A stretch of 64,000 nucleotides of DNA, from NCBI RefSeq assembly GCF_900496995.4, contig NC_044018.1, positions 26,008,001-26,072,000 of the forward strand. The letters are read 5' to 3'. Of the stretch, positions 46,297 through 61,200 are shown piece after piece. The position numbers were made by a program, and so were the translations under genes. The stretch is from Aquila chrysaetos chrysaetos (lineage: Eukaryota; Chordata; Aves; Accipitriformes; Accipitridae). Positions within the stretch are counted from its first letter, which is position 1; every line of letters begins with the position of its first letter. The notes below the pieces were generated by a model. It saw only the letters and a list, made by a program, of their open reading frames with translations. It was not told the origin of the DNA and made no database searches.

Positions 46297-49200
46297 CTAG
46301 AATATATGGAAAGACACATGGTTTTGATTAAATAGATATAAATAACCACTTACTCACAATCACTCAAGAAATCCAAAAGTAAACTTGCATCCGTCACTTT
46401 TAAAGACCTCGTGCCAGTGGCAAAGTCTAACAAGCTCTAGCATTTTTTGTATATGAGGCTATACTATGCCCTTCATTCATCACAGCAAGAGAATCAGTTC
46501 ACCAGAAAAGAATAAGACCTTGGTAGTATGATGGTAGCATTGGTAGTGTTAAGTTAACAGTAAATTAGAAACCAGGGAAGCAATTTTATGAACAGACTAT
46601 GGCAGAAGAATATACTCAAAATGACAAGTGAGGAAGGAGGTTTGATTCACTGCAGGTGACTATCTCAAACAAAGCCAGAACAAGAAGTGGGTAAATGAGA
46701 ACAGTGAGGGAAGTTCAGAGACAGAAATGTCAAAGGAATTTGCACTGGCCAACATGGGAAGCAAAAACTAACAGGATCAGGGAGGCTCAGGACACCAAAA
46801 AAATATTACAGACAGTGAAAAAATATACATGGATTAGTCTTTGTGGGACTAAAGGGACTGAGTCTAAAGGGACTAAAGGGACTGAGTCTAAAGGGACTAA
46901 AGGGACTGAGTCTAAAGGGACTCAGTTGCCTGACAAGAGCGCGTTTCCCAAAACATGTGTGTGTGAAAGAAAGTTAAATGGTTAAACGTTAAAATATGAG
47001 TAAAATTGATGAAGAAAGTCAAGTAATATTTGGATTATACTATCATGTTTAATTAGCACGTTCATATGCAGCAAGTGATATGAACCACAGAACTGATTTT
47101 AAGTAGTACCAGAAGATCAGATAGGGAAGCCTGCTATGTTTCCCCCCATGAATCACTCTTACCAGATCTGCAATGCTCAAATCTTTCAAGAGACATTTAA
47201 AATAATATAACAGAGTTTGCTTGTTTGGGGGCAGCAGGCTGGGTTGGTTTGATTTCCTGAAGATGGGTACATCTTTGCACCGAGCCTGATTATGAACTCC
47301 TCAGAACAACATATACCAAGTCTGGATCTGTTCAGACATGAAATGAATTCTGTAGAAAATACAACTCAAAATGCTAATTTTCCATATGGAAATACAAACA
47401 AATGCCTGTAAAGGTGAGCCAAAACCAGTTTTCTGTCTGTTGGGAGTTTGGGAAGTTTCCCTGGATATAAAATCAGCATTTCCCCTTGTAAGAGCAGTAA
47501 TGAACAATTCCTTCAGGTGCTTCACAGGTTCACAGGCTGCTGTTTTATTTCAGACTGGAAAGCTGTTTCTTACATAAAGCTCTTCCTCTCCCTTATCTGC
47601 ATTAGTAAAATGCCTTTTTGTGCCACTCCACTTGCTGAAATTACTAATTGTTCTGATTACAGAATGGATACAAAACATAAGAAGATTCGAAACTGGAGAG
47701 CAGACCAACAAGTATAGTACTTTAAGAACGTATGCACGTTACTGGAAAATAGCAAAAGGGTATTGCAAGCATATATTTCTGTAAACAGCTTTCCAATGAG
47801 ATACAGCCAGCAGAATGCTACAGAGTCAGTGAATATAACTTTTACCTGAATATAGAAATTTGTGAAGAGGATAATCAAAGAAATCATATAAGAAATCTGG
47901 AAATACAGCCACCCCTGAGGAAATGCACATGGCCAAACAACACCACAGCTGGTCTGGAAGATTGTCAGGACAAACTGAGTCTGGGGAGAGAATAAAAAGA
48001 AAAATGAAGCACATTAATGCAAGAAGGAAAAAAGCCATTAGTGACCAAAATCTCATTAGTTATTTCCAAAACAATTACAAAATATGTAATACTTTGTGTT
48101 TGACGAGTTCGTCTTCTCTGTCTTACTAAGAGTGTAAACCTAAGTTAGCAGACATTCAGGTTGTGGTAGTCTGTTGTTTAAGTGTTTTTATTTGATTAAT
48201 ATTGTTCCATTTTAGAGCATCTTATGTAGAATTGATTTATAAATATACTAAGGAACAAAGACCACCTTCTCCCTAGTGAGAGCTCATTGGGGTTTGACTC
48301 TACCATCCTAACAGAGTAGATCTACATCTCACTGCTTCAGCTGCAAAAGATCTGAGGTCACTGGGTCTACACACAGATCCTATGATCCCCTCCCACAGAC
48401 AGGGACTGCCTGACATATGGCTCCAGGGGAAGAATTTTTGGAGTAAAGGCTGCAGGGAAGCTGGGGAGGCAGGGAGGAGGACCAGGCTTTAATTACTTTC
48501 AATTACCTCTTTTGGAAAAACAGAGTTTGGGCTTAAGTGCTGCAGAGGGCCTTAGGCAAAATTCATCCTTACATGAAGGCTACCAGATTAGGGAATGTTT
48601 ATTTTAAAAGGGAAAGACTGTTGTGTTCTGCTTTGCTATTTTGCTGCCCTAACAGCTATGCATGCAGAGCAGGCAGGGAAGTGAAAGCAGCTATGACAAT
48701 AGCCAGGGGAGCAACTGAAGCACCAAGACACTTGTACACTGTAGCACTCAAACAACCAGGATGAAGAATAGAGCCTAAATCTGGAAAGAAAAAAAAAACA
48801 AACCAACAAAAACCCCAAACCCACAAAGCAACCTCCCCCTACCCCAAACAATGATGCCCACTGCTACAATACTTTGCCATCCTTCAGGAAGGAAGGTTGC
48901 TTTAAAAAAAAAAAAAAAAAAAAAGGAAAAAGATTTTGAGAATCAACACACTGAATTGCTGGCAGCGATGTTATTAATCATCACCAGCAAATGTTAATAA
49001 ACCTACTGACAGCTCTGAGAGGGTGCTAAGGGGGGCAGGTGGGGGAAAGATAACAAAAAAGTCTATCTCTAGGCTTCAGTTTCCCCGCCTACAAAATGGG
49101 GAAGAGAGAACACCCATGCACGTTTCCTTGTGGTATTCTGACTTGTTATACACATTGAAACTTGGTTCTTGTGCAGTATCACTACAGCATCTGCCATAAT

Positions 49201-52200
49201 GCTTAATTTCATTGCTCTTTTCACCTCCAGTACACAGCATTTGGGCTTTATCACTGTACACACAGGAAACAATACAAATGGATACAAGGAGTCCAACACA
49301 GAATTACAAGAGAAAAAAATCTGCCCATTTAAAGTGCAGGAGACCAGAAATATTGAACAGTTTTTAATAAACCATTTACAACTGCATGCAAAAAGTGAGA
49401 CAGAAAAGCCATTGTCCCGCAGGACTAGAATGAAGAGCCTTGTTGGCTGTGGATTGTGTTGCAGTGGTTTCTGGTCTGTCATCTCAACATCAGCCTGAGC
49501 AATCAAGCACAGAGAAGAGTGCGCTAGCTCAAGCAGGCTTGGAAGAAAAGCTTCTCCCTCCTCCCTGGCTAGCGAGTCCCAGAAAACCCAGCACTGCGAC
49601 TCCCAGATGCATCTAGCCATACAACATGGGGAGGTGGAGAAAGATCCCACTGATCTCAGCACTGATTTGTGTTCACCATCAATCCCCAGCTCCCCATGGT
49701 CCTGAAAACAGAGCAAACGGAGGTGCAGAAGCTGGATTTCTAAGGCGGTTTAGGCGCTTGAAGATGTAGAAGGTACTAGCCTTCATTCTCCCTTCTTCTA
49801 CCCCCTGCCAAAATTTTCTAACTCAGTAAAGACAAGAGGACCTCATCACAAATACAAGAGCCTGCTGGAGCACTGAAGAGCTAATCACTCACCAGCTGCC
49901 CCTGAGTGATGTACTTCTTCCACCACAGATAAGGACGCATTGCTGGAACAGCAGACAATCCATAGTAGGAGTACATGAGGACATGGATAAAGCTGTTCAG
50001 TGTGGCACCAAAGTAAGCTAAAAAAAGGGCAAAGGAAAAAAAAAAGTACACTGCATTACCAGGAACACGCTGTTACATAGAACCTACAAAAATAACAAGT
50101 TCAAAATGTTACTATTTAAAATATGTTACTATTTAAAATATGATTTCTCTTAGAAGAAAGGCAAGAGATTCCCCCCCCCCCAATTTTATTTCTGCTCACC
50201 CAACAGAGTGGCTGAGCTGCTTTGCAGCTGTGCACTTTATACCAACCTTCTGGTTTTGTTTCCTCAATTTCTTCTTTTTCACATCTACATTACAGCTGCT
50301 CAAGGAAACTGAGGAAGCTGATAAAAAGGAGGCACGTAAACATGCCCAACAATCGATAGCTTCACCCATCTCATTTTAGGCTTATTTCACTTCCTTCCAG
50401 GCAAGAGCCTATTTTGTCATTTATAACCAAAAGCAACAGGTATCTTCAGAAACTGCCAATTAGCCATTTTATTTGTCCTTGTTTACAGCACCTTTAGTCA
50501 TTAAAGAAACTTTTAGCTTAACACCAAACTGCATAGAACTGTGATAACCAAGCAGAACATAAAGCTTGGAACGGAAGAAGAAAAACACATCACTAGAAAT
50601 AGCACAAAAGTATTTTCAAGACCACACAAACACAAGATAGACTCTAAGTATCTGCACTTTTGACTGTTGTATAAACAGGGATTGACTTCCCTGGAGAAGA
50701 ATGTGGTTCCAGATGCACACTTTTTATAAGTTCAGCGTTACTCACTGTTGTGCCAACAACATGAAACAAATATGAGTTTCTATGTTGTTTGGCTCAGAAA
50801 GCAGACTCCTGAGCAACCCAGCCTTCCTGAGCAACGCAGCCTCTTGGTCTGCACTGCCTGTAGTTCACATCCACTGGATTTGAAATGGTTTCTCTTGGAT
50901 GAGTGTTCAACAAAGCCAGTTATCTATAAGCTGCACATCTGAACCACAACTGAGCCACGCTAATGCAGTTAGGAAACTAGATGCCAGCTAAAAGCAATGA
51001 AATTAAAGAATCAAAGCAAGATTGCCAGAGGTTAGCAGGATTTAGACAAGAGAGACATGGAAATCTTCCACTTAAGATGCATTTAGTCAAGTTCATTAGT
51101 GCTCAGGGGACAAGACTTTAATTGAAACCATTTGTTATGGCTAGTGGTATAATGAGATTAAATTAAGAAAGTAACATCTCAAGTGAACTTGACAGATACA
51201 AGGACAAGAGTCACTATTAGCCATCTTTCATTAGCTGAAACAAGCTTCTGGTCCTGACCTGGAAAAGAGTATTGTTTCATTAGAGGGTCCGCAACCACCG
51301 CAAAAAAGAGAAAGCAAGGTTGACAGCTATCAGACCTGGACTACTGCAGCTGATAAATGTCACGCTGCCACAAAAATTCTTCAAACTATGTAGGCATGCC
51401 TTTTCTAGAGGCTCTGCAGGCAGCTTAGTTCCTGCAACTATCTGCAATAGTTGCAATTCAGCAAAGCAGCTTAATATGGGACAGAACAAAACCAGCAGCT
51501 GAAGGTACTGGAGATGTTTGGTTCGACCAAAAGAAAACCAAAACAAGGCCCCTGTTGCAAGTGTTCCCCACTGTAACCCTGTACTTACAGTGACCACAAG
51601 GCACCCAGTTCATAACAAACCACCAAATGTTCAGCATCGTTGCATGGTGGTAGACATGCAGAACAGTGATCTGATGATTATTTTTCCGCAAAATGAAAAA
51701 GAAGGTATCCATGAACTCAATGAGTTTGGAGAAATAGTACCACCAGAGGACACGTATGATCTAGAAAGGAGGAAACAAGTTTTAGAAGCATTGCACATTG
51801 GGGGGCTTTCAAGCCTTTTGCTATCTAAGTAATTAAAATCCAGATTCTGTCCTGCACTACTTGGATTGAAGACACTGCTGAGATCTTCTGTAATGCTTCT
51901 GCCTCAGGTCTCTCCATAGGAGATCTAGGTACAAACCCATAGCTACAGCTGAAAACAGGATAACAAAGACTGTTTTATGAAGCTATTGCTGTGCACCTGA
52001 GGTGTCCTCAGAGAAACAAGAAAATATTTAACCAGAGTTGGTCCTGCAGTGCTCTCTGTAAAGGAGAGGTCCGAACAGTGACCAGAAGAAATCATCACCA
52101 CATCCCAGAAGGAGAAGGGGAGTCACAACACACAGTGGTTGGATACAGTCTGAAGACCAAGCCCTTGTTTTTTGACCTGGGAACACTTGAAAATTTACAG

Positions 52201-55200
52201 ATAATTACCCACCAAAATACCAACTATGAATATATTGTAGATTAACTATTATGTTTGACAATACATTGCCCATTGTATTGTAAAAGGAGGGGAAAAAAGC
52301 ATATAGTTTGAACAAAATCCCCATAATCAAGTGTTCTGCTCTCCACTTACACACAAGCAGACAATCTGAAATGTTATTAGCTACAAGTCTCGATTACATT
52401 ACCTTCATATCAGCTTCTCCTCCACTGTGTGTATCCTGACAGAAGAAATTGTATCCTCCTTCCCATACTCCTGTCACCAGCTGAGAAGATCAAAGAATAA
52501 AGTGTTATTTGGGGAGAAGGCTGCACCCTATGGCAGATGCAAACCTCCACAGCAGGTCTGCCGAGACATCTGGTGTCAAGGGACTCACGGGCACCCAAGT
52601 GTGGCATTAGGTTGAATCCAAGCTCCAAGCAGTGATCGAATCATAGTGGAGGGTGAATTAACAAATTCTTCCAATTGGGGTATACCAGAATAAAAATAGG
52701 AGGTAGCATCTTATCCCACATAGGGTGTGTGTGTTTTGCACAGTTATATTCCAGACAGATGATCAAGAAATATCTTTCCTTCTTGGCTGATGATCTCATT
52801 GTTGGAGAAAGTGAACAACCAAAGTAAAGTAAATATATTTTTCTTCTGATTATTTTTGGAAAGAAAAAGTTACATTTTAAAGAAATTTTATACACAGAGA
52901 TCTGACTACAATTTTTTCAGCTGTGTAACCGAGCAAATCTTCAGCTTTGCTATCCTTAACAGCTAACAACTGATGGTTTACTCTATTGAAATTCTTCAAG
53001 ATCTTTTTAAATAATTCACTCATCCTGAGTACATTACATTCTTCCCAGTACAAGTGACTTCCTCGGCAGGATACGCCGTTGCCTGCCTGACTTCCTGGCA
53101 TAAAAAATAACACCCGAAACATGACGGAATTACTTTTAAGAGTAACGACCTGCTGTTAGTCACGAGAGGATGACGGGGAGCCCATTGCCGAGGGGCTGGC
53201 TGAAACGGGCTCTGGAGGAGGCTGAGGGACAGGGGAGATGGAGGGGCAGGACGAGGGTGGGATGGGAGGAGGGCGAGGGTGCAAGGACAGGAGCGAGCTC
53301 CCCTTTAATATCGCGACAGAAGGGATCACTGGATGTTGTTTATAAAGGTGTTTTTCCTCTTGGGAATAGCATGAGGAGAGGAGTAACAAATTTAGACAAT
53401 TCCCAAGTGAAAAAAAGAATTGTCAGCTAGCCCCAAAAAACATTTTAAAGGCAGAGACAGAGTCCCGCACAAGCAAGTTGTCCCTTTTTGGCCCTAACTA
53501 TGCTCGTGCAGAATAAAAAAAGAGCTTTGCAAAGCCATGGTGGAACACTCTTTGTACCATAAGTCATTTAAAATCATCACTTGATTAAAGGACTATAGTA
53601 ACTAGTACGATTAAATGCTGCTCAGAACTGTGAATGGAAAGCTAATTCTGAAAGGTACAATAAAGATTATCGCTTAAATGATCTACCTCTTCCTAATATT
53701 ATTTCTTTCATGCCTCATTTTCCCCCTAAATTAGCTTTTAAAATACCCAGTCAGCCTAGGTCATTATTTTTGACCTTCTGAGACAGAATTATTGCCACTA
53801 TTTAGGAAAAAAAAAAAGACATCTAGTTACATCATAACAACATATAGACGTGGAATTATCTCATGTATTAGAGATAAATCAATACCACCCTGCCAGAGTG
53901 AGAGCAGGGCAGCCGTGCACATCAACTGCAGACCCAAGCAATTTCTCTATCCAAGCAGCAAAGGGAACACAGCCATGGGAGGACTCCTCTCCCGGCCACA
54001 AGGCGGGCACGGCTGTGCAAAGCACACCAGTTTAAAAGTGGTACCCCGCTAAAGGACTGGAGCAAGCCTTGCACCAAACCGCTCTTAGGGCACCGAGGAA
54101 AAGCCTGTGCGGCTTCACGAGTGCCCGCCAGTCCCTCAGACAGAAGACCACATTGTGCTGTGATCATGTTGTTAAGAGCTTACAGATGTTTTCATACAGT
54201 TCTCATAGTTCAAGGAAGCGTTAGGAATAGAGGGATAATCACAATGTTTATATTGTAATTAATCCAAATAGCATCCATCACTAACGCTGCAGTCCATAAA
54301 CTTCTTCCAAGGAAAGGCTAGCGTAGTGAAACCCAAAGAGCTTTCCCTGCAAACAATACAGGTTCACTACCTAACGCGTAACGCAACCAAAGGTGTCTGG
54401 ATGGATCCCACCTCTCTGAAGGGCAGAGGCATCAGTGTGGCTATAGGTAGCTTCAGCTAAACTCGAGTACTCCCTTGTTTCCAGAAGAGCATATAATAAT
54501 ATGCTAGGAGCTGCAATACTCTCACAGCCACAGGGGTTTAAATGATAGAAACAAAGCAGTGTTTGTAGGAAATGGTAACATCTTTTATAATATAAACAGT
54601 TACTATAGTTATTATTATAAATAATGATTAATAAATTAATTATTATTAAATAATTTAATCCCTCCCTTTACAGAAGGAACTAAATAGTGGAAAGCTGCTA
54701 CTGCTGCACACAAACCTTGCTTGGTGCAACATACAACACATAGATAATCCTTTTCCTGAGTTAGCCAGCTGCTTCTTTGCCTGACACCACTATTTCTTGC
54801 ACCCACAATACTTTCAGCACATGCTGGAAGGCTTCAGCAAACAAAACCAATGGGCCACCTGACCACGAGTGGTTCCCAAATGGCTCCGTTACGCACAGGG
54901 CTGGGTGTGCGGCACCGGGGAGCTGCTTACGTGCCACCTAGAAGGCAATAAACAGAGGTGTCATAAATGGCTTCCAGGATGGCCGGAGTTTCTAACCTCT
55001 CCCCACAGCTACTGTAGGGCAGCCCTCAACTTGCCCAGCAGCAGGCTGGAGGCTCCTCAGCCACCCCAGGCTTGAGACCACCTTTCCCTGCCCGCTGTCC
55101 CGAGGAGGTCCTTCATCTTCAGGTTGGCAGGAGCCCAGGCTTGCTAACGGCACTGCTGATGCACAACCACAGGCACATCTTCTCTTGAGAAATTAACCTG

Positions 55201-58200
55201 TCCAGAAAAGTCCGACTACAATAATTTCCACCAGAGTACATGATTTTTAAATGACACAAAGAGCGACAGCTCCTTCATAGGCCTATTAAAACGGTACTCA
55301 AAGTCAATGTTAAGTCCCTCAGCTCAGGGAAAAACCCTGCAGCTCAAAGCTGCTATTGTGCTCAAGCAACTCGTACTTCCTTCCCCTGCGTTGAAATCTT
55401 CTTTTTTATATTGCTTTCGTTTTGGAATTCCATTGCTGAATTCTTTAAAATGCTGTGGCATGTGCTTTTTTAATCAACTCTGCTACCAAAATAAAGCAGC
55501 ACACTAACACCAGTCTGACTGGGCTGTAGGAGAAGTGTTACTGGGGAGGATTTTGTCTTCTCGTGATAAAACCAAAGTCTGAGACTCAGTGGAGAGGGGC
55601 AGATAAGGGACCCAGCACTGCATCACTCTGTCAAGGTGTGATGGGTTTAAGAGCTTCAAAGCACAGCTAGACTAGAGTGAAAAGAAACAGAAGTTCACGT
55701 GTCCAAGCAAAGAAAGCAAATGCCTGCAGAGATAGGAAATTTTGCCTTTACATGAACACAGTCACCTCGGGACAGAGATAAGGGCTTCGGGACCTGTAGG
55801 CAAAGAAAGGGGAGAGGAAAGAGCAGCCTGGCAGCGAGCTACCACCCGCGGCTCAGGTGCCGCGGCTCCCCTTCACCAAGCCCCCTCCTTCCTAAACCAG
55901 GGTGCGGCTCTTCGGATGCCCTTCCTGCAGCATATGCAACACCTCCCTCATCAGGAAAATCTGAGGCTTTTCTCAGGCAGATTCAGTAGGGAATTCATTT
56001 TTCAGATGAAGAAAAAAGACAGTAAAGAGGTGACTTAAAGTGAGCCTTCATCACTGACCAGTTTTCTCGAGTGTAAGTCCGGGTGGTCCAGATCACTTGG
56101 ACAGTTTTGCAAACAAACACTCCCAAAATAAAATAGGTCTGCGTGCCATATAACTGGGTACCTGGCACTCTCCCTACTTCGCCAAATTACCCAGCCGAGA
56201 CTCGAGTAGAGAGTCACGGACCGTACTCACAGCGTCGCAAGACAGCTGGACTTGTGATCCCGGCGCAGGGCAGCGGCGCGGGTGGAGGCAGTGCTGCCTC
56301 TGCGGCTCTTTCAGCCAGAGCCGTGCCAGCCAGCGGGCGATCAACCCCTGTCCCATAACCCTCTGCCAGCCGCCCCGCCACGCACCGTCTCCACCACGCA
56401 GGAGGCCACCCCTTCCTGACCTTGCCCAAGGCAGGAGTGTGATTTCCCCTCAAAGTCCAAGCCCTGTAGATTTATGCAGAATAAAACATTATTTGCCCCT
56501 AATGAGCATCGCTTGTTCTTGAAGTAGGGGAGTGACGGGTCAGCCTGGAGAAACCTCTCCTGCTCCCCTAGATCTGCCTTGCCTTTTATATCGTCTGGGA
56601 CAAGCACAGGCCACTGCTCTGTTCTGCTAGTACCAGAACCCAGCCCGGACATTAAATGTCTAAATAAATAATTTATAGCAAGTTCACACAGAAACTACTA
56701 TCTTAGGAATTCCAAATAAGAAGTATAAGATTCCTAGTGATTTTAAGATAAGGTTATACTATATTATATCAGTAGACCAAATGGTGCAAGTACACAGTAA
56801 CTAGAATTATAGAAACCCTACAATGCAAAATTTTTTTCCCCCACATTATTGCATACAAACATGCAGATGTAAAGGTCAGAAAACCAAGTAGGTCATCTTT
56901 CTCATTCTAGTTGGGAGGATGCCTCACTTTAACATCCTGGTTTGGTCGTATAATATTTAAATTGAGCTGTGATGCTATGAATCATGACCTGAACCACCAC
57001 AGCCGTAACTCAGGAAAAACTCCAAAGCAGTGTTTCAGGTGTATCATATGCAAGCTATTAAAGCAGCTTATTTTCAGACAGGCTACTAAACAAGTTCATA
57101 AGTGGTGACGTTTTATGACTTTCCTCAAACCAGGACTGAAAGAAGTTTAATCCAGCTGAAACTTAAAGTGACAACAAGGAAGAGCACAGGGAGTTACATT
57201 TATTTTTTGAATGCTGCTCTTCACCGTTTTATTTTAAAAGTGAGTATGTGTACTATAAAGCGCTACTGATGTACGGCTAATCCTTCAAAGCCAAATTTCC
57301 ACGACTGACGTGATCCGAGTGAGTGTCTCGCCTGCTTTGCACTGACACAGGTAATTGCGGAGGCACTACAGCTAGAGAACGTACCTGGAGGTGCAGGAAG
57401 CTGATTTTTTTTCCCTATCACCTGGCCCTTCAGCTCTCTCCCTGCAAACATCAAGCAGCACGGTGTTATGTCAGCACAGTTCTCTACTTGGCAGCACTTC
57501 TATGGGATCAGTCCTTTGTTGCAGAACATCGCTTGCCCTCATGTCTAGCTTGTAAGTGCTGTCAAACGCATTCTATTGCAACTGTCATGAGTTTAATAGT
57601 CTTCATAGCACTGTAGTTTTGTGTATTCCCATTTATAAAGAGAAGGTATATTTACAACAATACCAATGAACACTTCCATATAGATAATGTTACGTTAAGA
57701 GCAATATTCACTTTGATGTCAAGTGTTTCACTATATAGGAAGGAAGAGCCTTAATATTCACTGTATTTTAGTTGTCTCTTTCCTTCACAATATAAAAGCT
57801 ATTCAGCTGGTTACAAGTATGAGGACTTCTTCAGCATACAATAAATAGTCCTTTCTTGGTAACCAGTTCATTGTTAGCAAGAAAAAGGCATTTATAAGAT
57901 CAACAGTTCAGATCTTTTCTATTGTTTAAATTTATCAGCAGGTTCTGCAACATGCAGAATGTTACAGTAATTTTCATTTGGAAACTATGAGTATTATTCC
58001 AAGTATTCAAGGAAAAAAGACTGGCTATCCTGAGAGTTTTATCCACACTTAGTACAAGTGAAGAAAAGTCTGCACTTGTAAACCCTCAATAACATAATTG
58101 GAGGTTAAAACAATAGATTATTATATAATTATAAATAATATCTGCATAAAATAATGCAGATGTTGTACATGAAGTCCACAGCAACACTACTTTTAGACAA

Positions 58201-61200
58201 ATTAAACAGATCAACACACAATTTTTTCTGGATTATAACATCCTGACAGGGAGGTTAGAAATGTAAACCCATCAAGATTACGAGTTGTTCCAAGTACCTA
58301 CTGAATCCAAAACTGCTCCCCCTGAAGAATTAAGTATCAAAGTTCTTAATAACCCAACTCAGTAACCTTTGACTAGACAATTCACTATGCAAGAGAAATA
58401 ACTTTAAATTTTAAATCACTTCCTATCTAAACACTCACCTTGTAAAACACTATAGAATTAACTACAAACTTAAAGGAGAATTACAGCTTGCATATACTTC
58501 TAAGCAAATGCCAAAAGGAAAAAAAGAAAGAAAAAAAAAAACCAAAAGAAAATAAATTAGTAGTTTTAGCTCTAGCTCATAATCGCATGTTGAAAATGAA
58601 ATCTCTCCTTACAGAAAGGAGAAACACTTTTGGTTAAAAGCAAGCCAGAATATTCTGTACATTAAAGCCACACACTCAATCATTTTCTGACCACATTCTT
58701 ATTTACACTGCCATAGTTCTTCATTTTCACTTTAATAAAAGCCATACAATTATGAGTAAAAGCAACTAAAGTGCTCTCTGGGAAGTGGAAAACTTGATAC
58801 TGCCTAAATCTTTGTTTTGTTAGGAAAGAAAATAAGTCCCCAGAAAGTCCAATTCAGGTTGAAATATATTTGTATGTTCAGATTTTAACTTCCAAGAAAC
58901 AGATGAATCACAACAGCATCAGTGCCATTGTTTCAGCAAAACTAAGAGGACGCAAAAGAAGCTATTGCAAGCTTACAGAAATAGATGTGAAGAGTGGCTG
59001 CATGATTAAACACATTTAAATAAAACACGTTTTGCACTCCAAATCAAGCCATAGTTTTGCTACAAAGTACTTTGTACAATGCACCAGCACAATCACGTTG
59101 AGCGTGACTTCTACACAAGGAGGAGTTATACACAAGGAGGAGTTACTGAAGGAGTAGCCAGGTTCATGCTGAAAGATCAGGCCTTCGCTTGCACTGAGCA
59201 AAAGAAGGGCATTTGAAACATTGCTAACCAAGGTCAGCACAGATGTTTAAGGCAAGATTTGTTTCATACCATCCTTAGCGGTAACATTACAGCTATGGTT
59301 TTCTCCCCTGAGAAGTGACATTGAAGAATGGGTGCAACACTTCTGCGGGTGTTTCCCCAGGTTTAGGAGGACTGTCCTTGGAGATCATTTTCAACATAAG
59401 CCAATATAATTAAAACAGATACTGCAAAATAACCCCGACCCAACCCCTTTTCTCCTACCTCATAAAACATATACAGAGAAAGCAGTGTAAGTCCAAGGTT
59501 GTAGACCACTAGAATACCCCTGCATGAGAACGGTTGCTTATTCCGCATGTACTTTGGTCCTAGCCATACGATTAGTAAGTACAAGACTGAGAAGATAAAG
59601 GTAGGTGTATAGTTCTCCAGAAGAAGCCATCCTTTTACTCTGGGGTCTGAAACAAACAAAAACATACAAACACTTAGATTTTGTAAGGGGAAGAGTTCAA
59701 TGCATCCACAAAAAGCTGTACCCAAAATGCTTCTAGCACCAGAACACTGGAGAAAGATGAAGGAAGAGCAGCGAGCCCTTTTATTAAGGGCCACATTGCT
59801 AATTACAAACAACCTTTGCAAACACCAAGATTTTAGTTACACAGTTGTTAAAGAAAGCAGAAATAATTACCTTCCTGAGGCAAAAATATTCTTAAATTGT
59901 TACTGCTATTATTTTTAAATACTCATTACCATTCAGAATCTTCGTCCATCTTGAATACCACAGATGAGCTTAAGTTCTAAAGAAAAGCTTCAACAACTAT
60001 CTCCCCCTTATTCTCTGAAACCAACCTTTCCCAATAGTACGCACCTTATTTCCTCACAAAGCCAGCAAAGCTAAGAGTGGAGCAGATACCTTTGTGGTTA
60101 TTGGTGGATGATCCTGATGATTATTTTCTAATCAGTACTAACCCAATTAGACTTATGTATGTGCTACTCAAAAGGATTAAATTTTGGAGTCCTTGTATGA
60201 GCAATGAAACACAGAGCAGTCAGTCCAGTCTGACTAACCAGTCCGGTTGGCAACATGTCGTAAAGCACATAAACCACCCTGAATAAGAGGATCTCAGGGG
60301 AACACTTGGGACAAGCGCGTGATCCTTTTGAACCATAACTGCGTTATCCATACCCAGCAACAGCACGGTATTTCACTCCTCTCACTAAAGTCGACCCAAA
60401 AGATTGAAACCAAGTTTATCAAACCGTAAATGAACAATTCAAGTATTGCTGGCATTCACAGTCCTGACTTAATTTTAAAGTAGTCATATGTGGATCCTGA
60501 ATGTGAGAATTGAGGCCTTAAAATATAAGTTGGGAAGGAGTTAAGAAAGCCGGGGAATCATTTGGATTTGCTACCTTTATGGCTCATTATTTTGAAGACA
60601 TGGCAAATATAGACTATATACCAGCACATGCAATAAGTTATCTCAGAACATCTAGACTAATTTAAATGTGCTTAGTATGAAGAGTGGGGCAACAAGGGCA
60701 CCAACCTACTAAAAGCAAACAGAAAACACACTTTGAAGGATCACAGGCTTGTTTCACCTCCTGTGGACTTTGTCCAGCAAGGAAGCGGCACCACCACCGG
60801 CGTTTCACTGGGACAAAGAAAGAGGTAGAAAAGACGCTACTGAAGCAATCGGAGGAAAAAAGCACATGCCACTGAGCAGCTCTGCTACGCACACTACGTA
60901 CGGGGATGTTGACATTTAATCGCTCCTGGTCAGGACCAGGTGGAACAGGGCCATCCCTACCCTAGCTGGAAACCCTCACCACGAGGCCACTACCTGTCCC
61001 GGTCCCACTGCCTCTCCCTTCCTCACGCTGACCAGGATTGCTGTTCTACACCTGTAGACTTTATCCCAGTGAAAAACCTACCAAAACCATTGTTTCTTTA
61101 AAAAGAATTGTTTCAAAGCAGCAATTGTTTCCAAAACCTACAGATTTTTTCAGTGAAAAATTTCTTAGCAGCTCTAGGTATGAAGGCAAGAGTATTTTTA

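Larger units (their letters stand above)
52481..59458 (-). other. ELOVL5 intron 3 (about 7 kb)
   Basis: Large phase-0 intron. Contents are a purine-rich patch near 53160-53290, AT-rich simple sequence near 54580-54660, a GC/CpG-rich block at about 56215-56420 and a 17-bp direct repeat near 59113-59146. No coding exon was recognised. Confidence 0.8.

Noticed and set aside
49069..49716. 215-codon minus-strand frame inside ELOVL5 intron 6
   Set aside because: Lies wholly within an intron on the same strand. No homology to elongases and no need for an extra exon, because flanking exons already join in phase.
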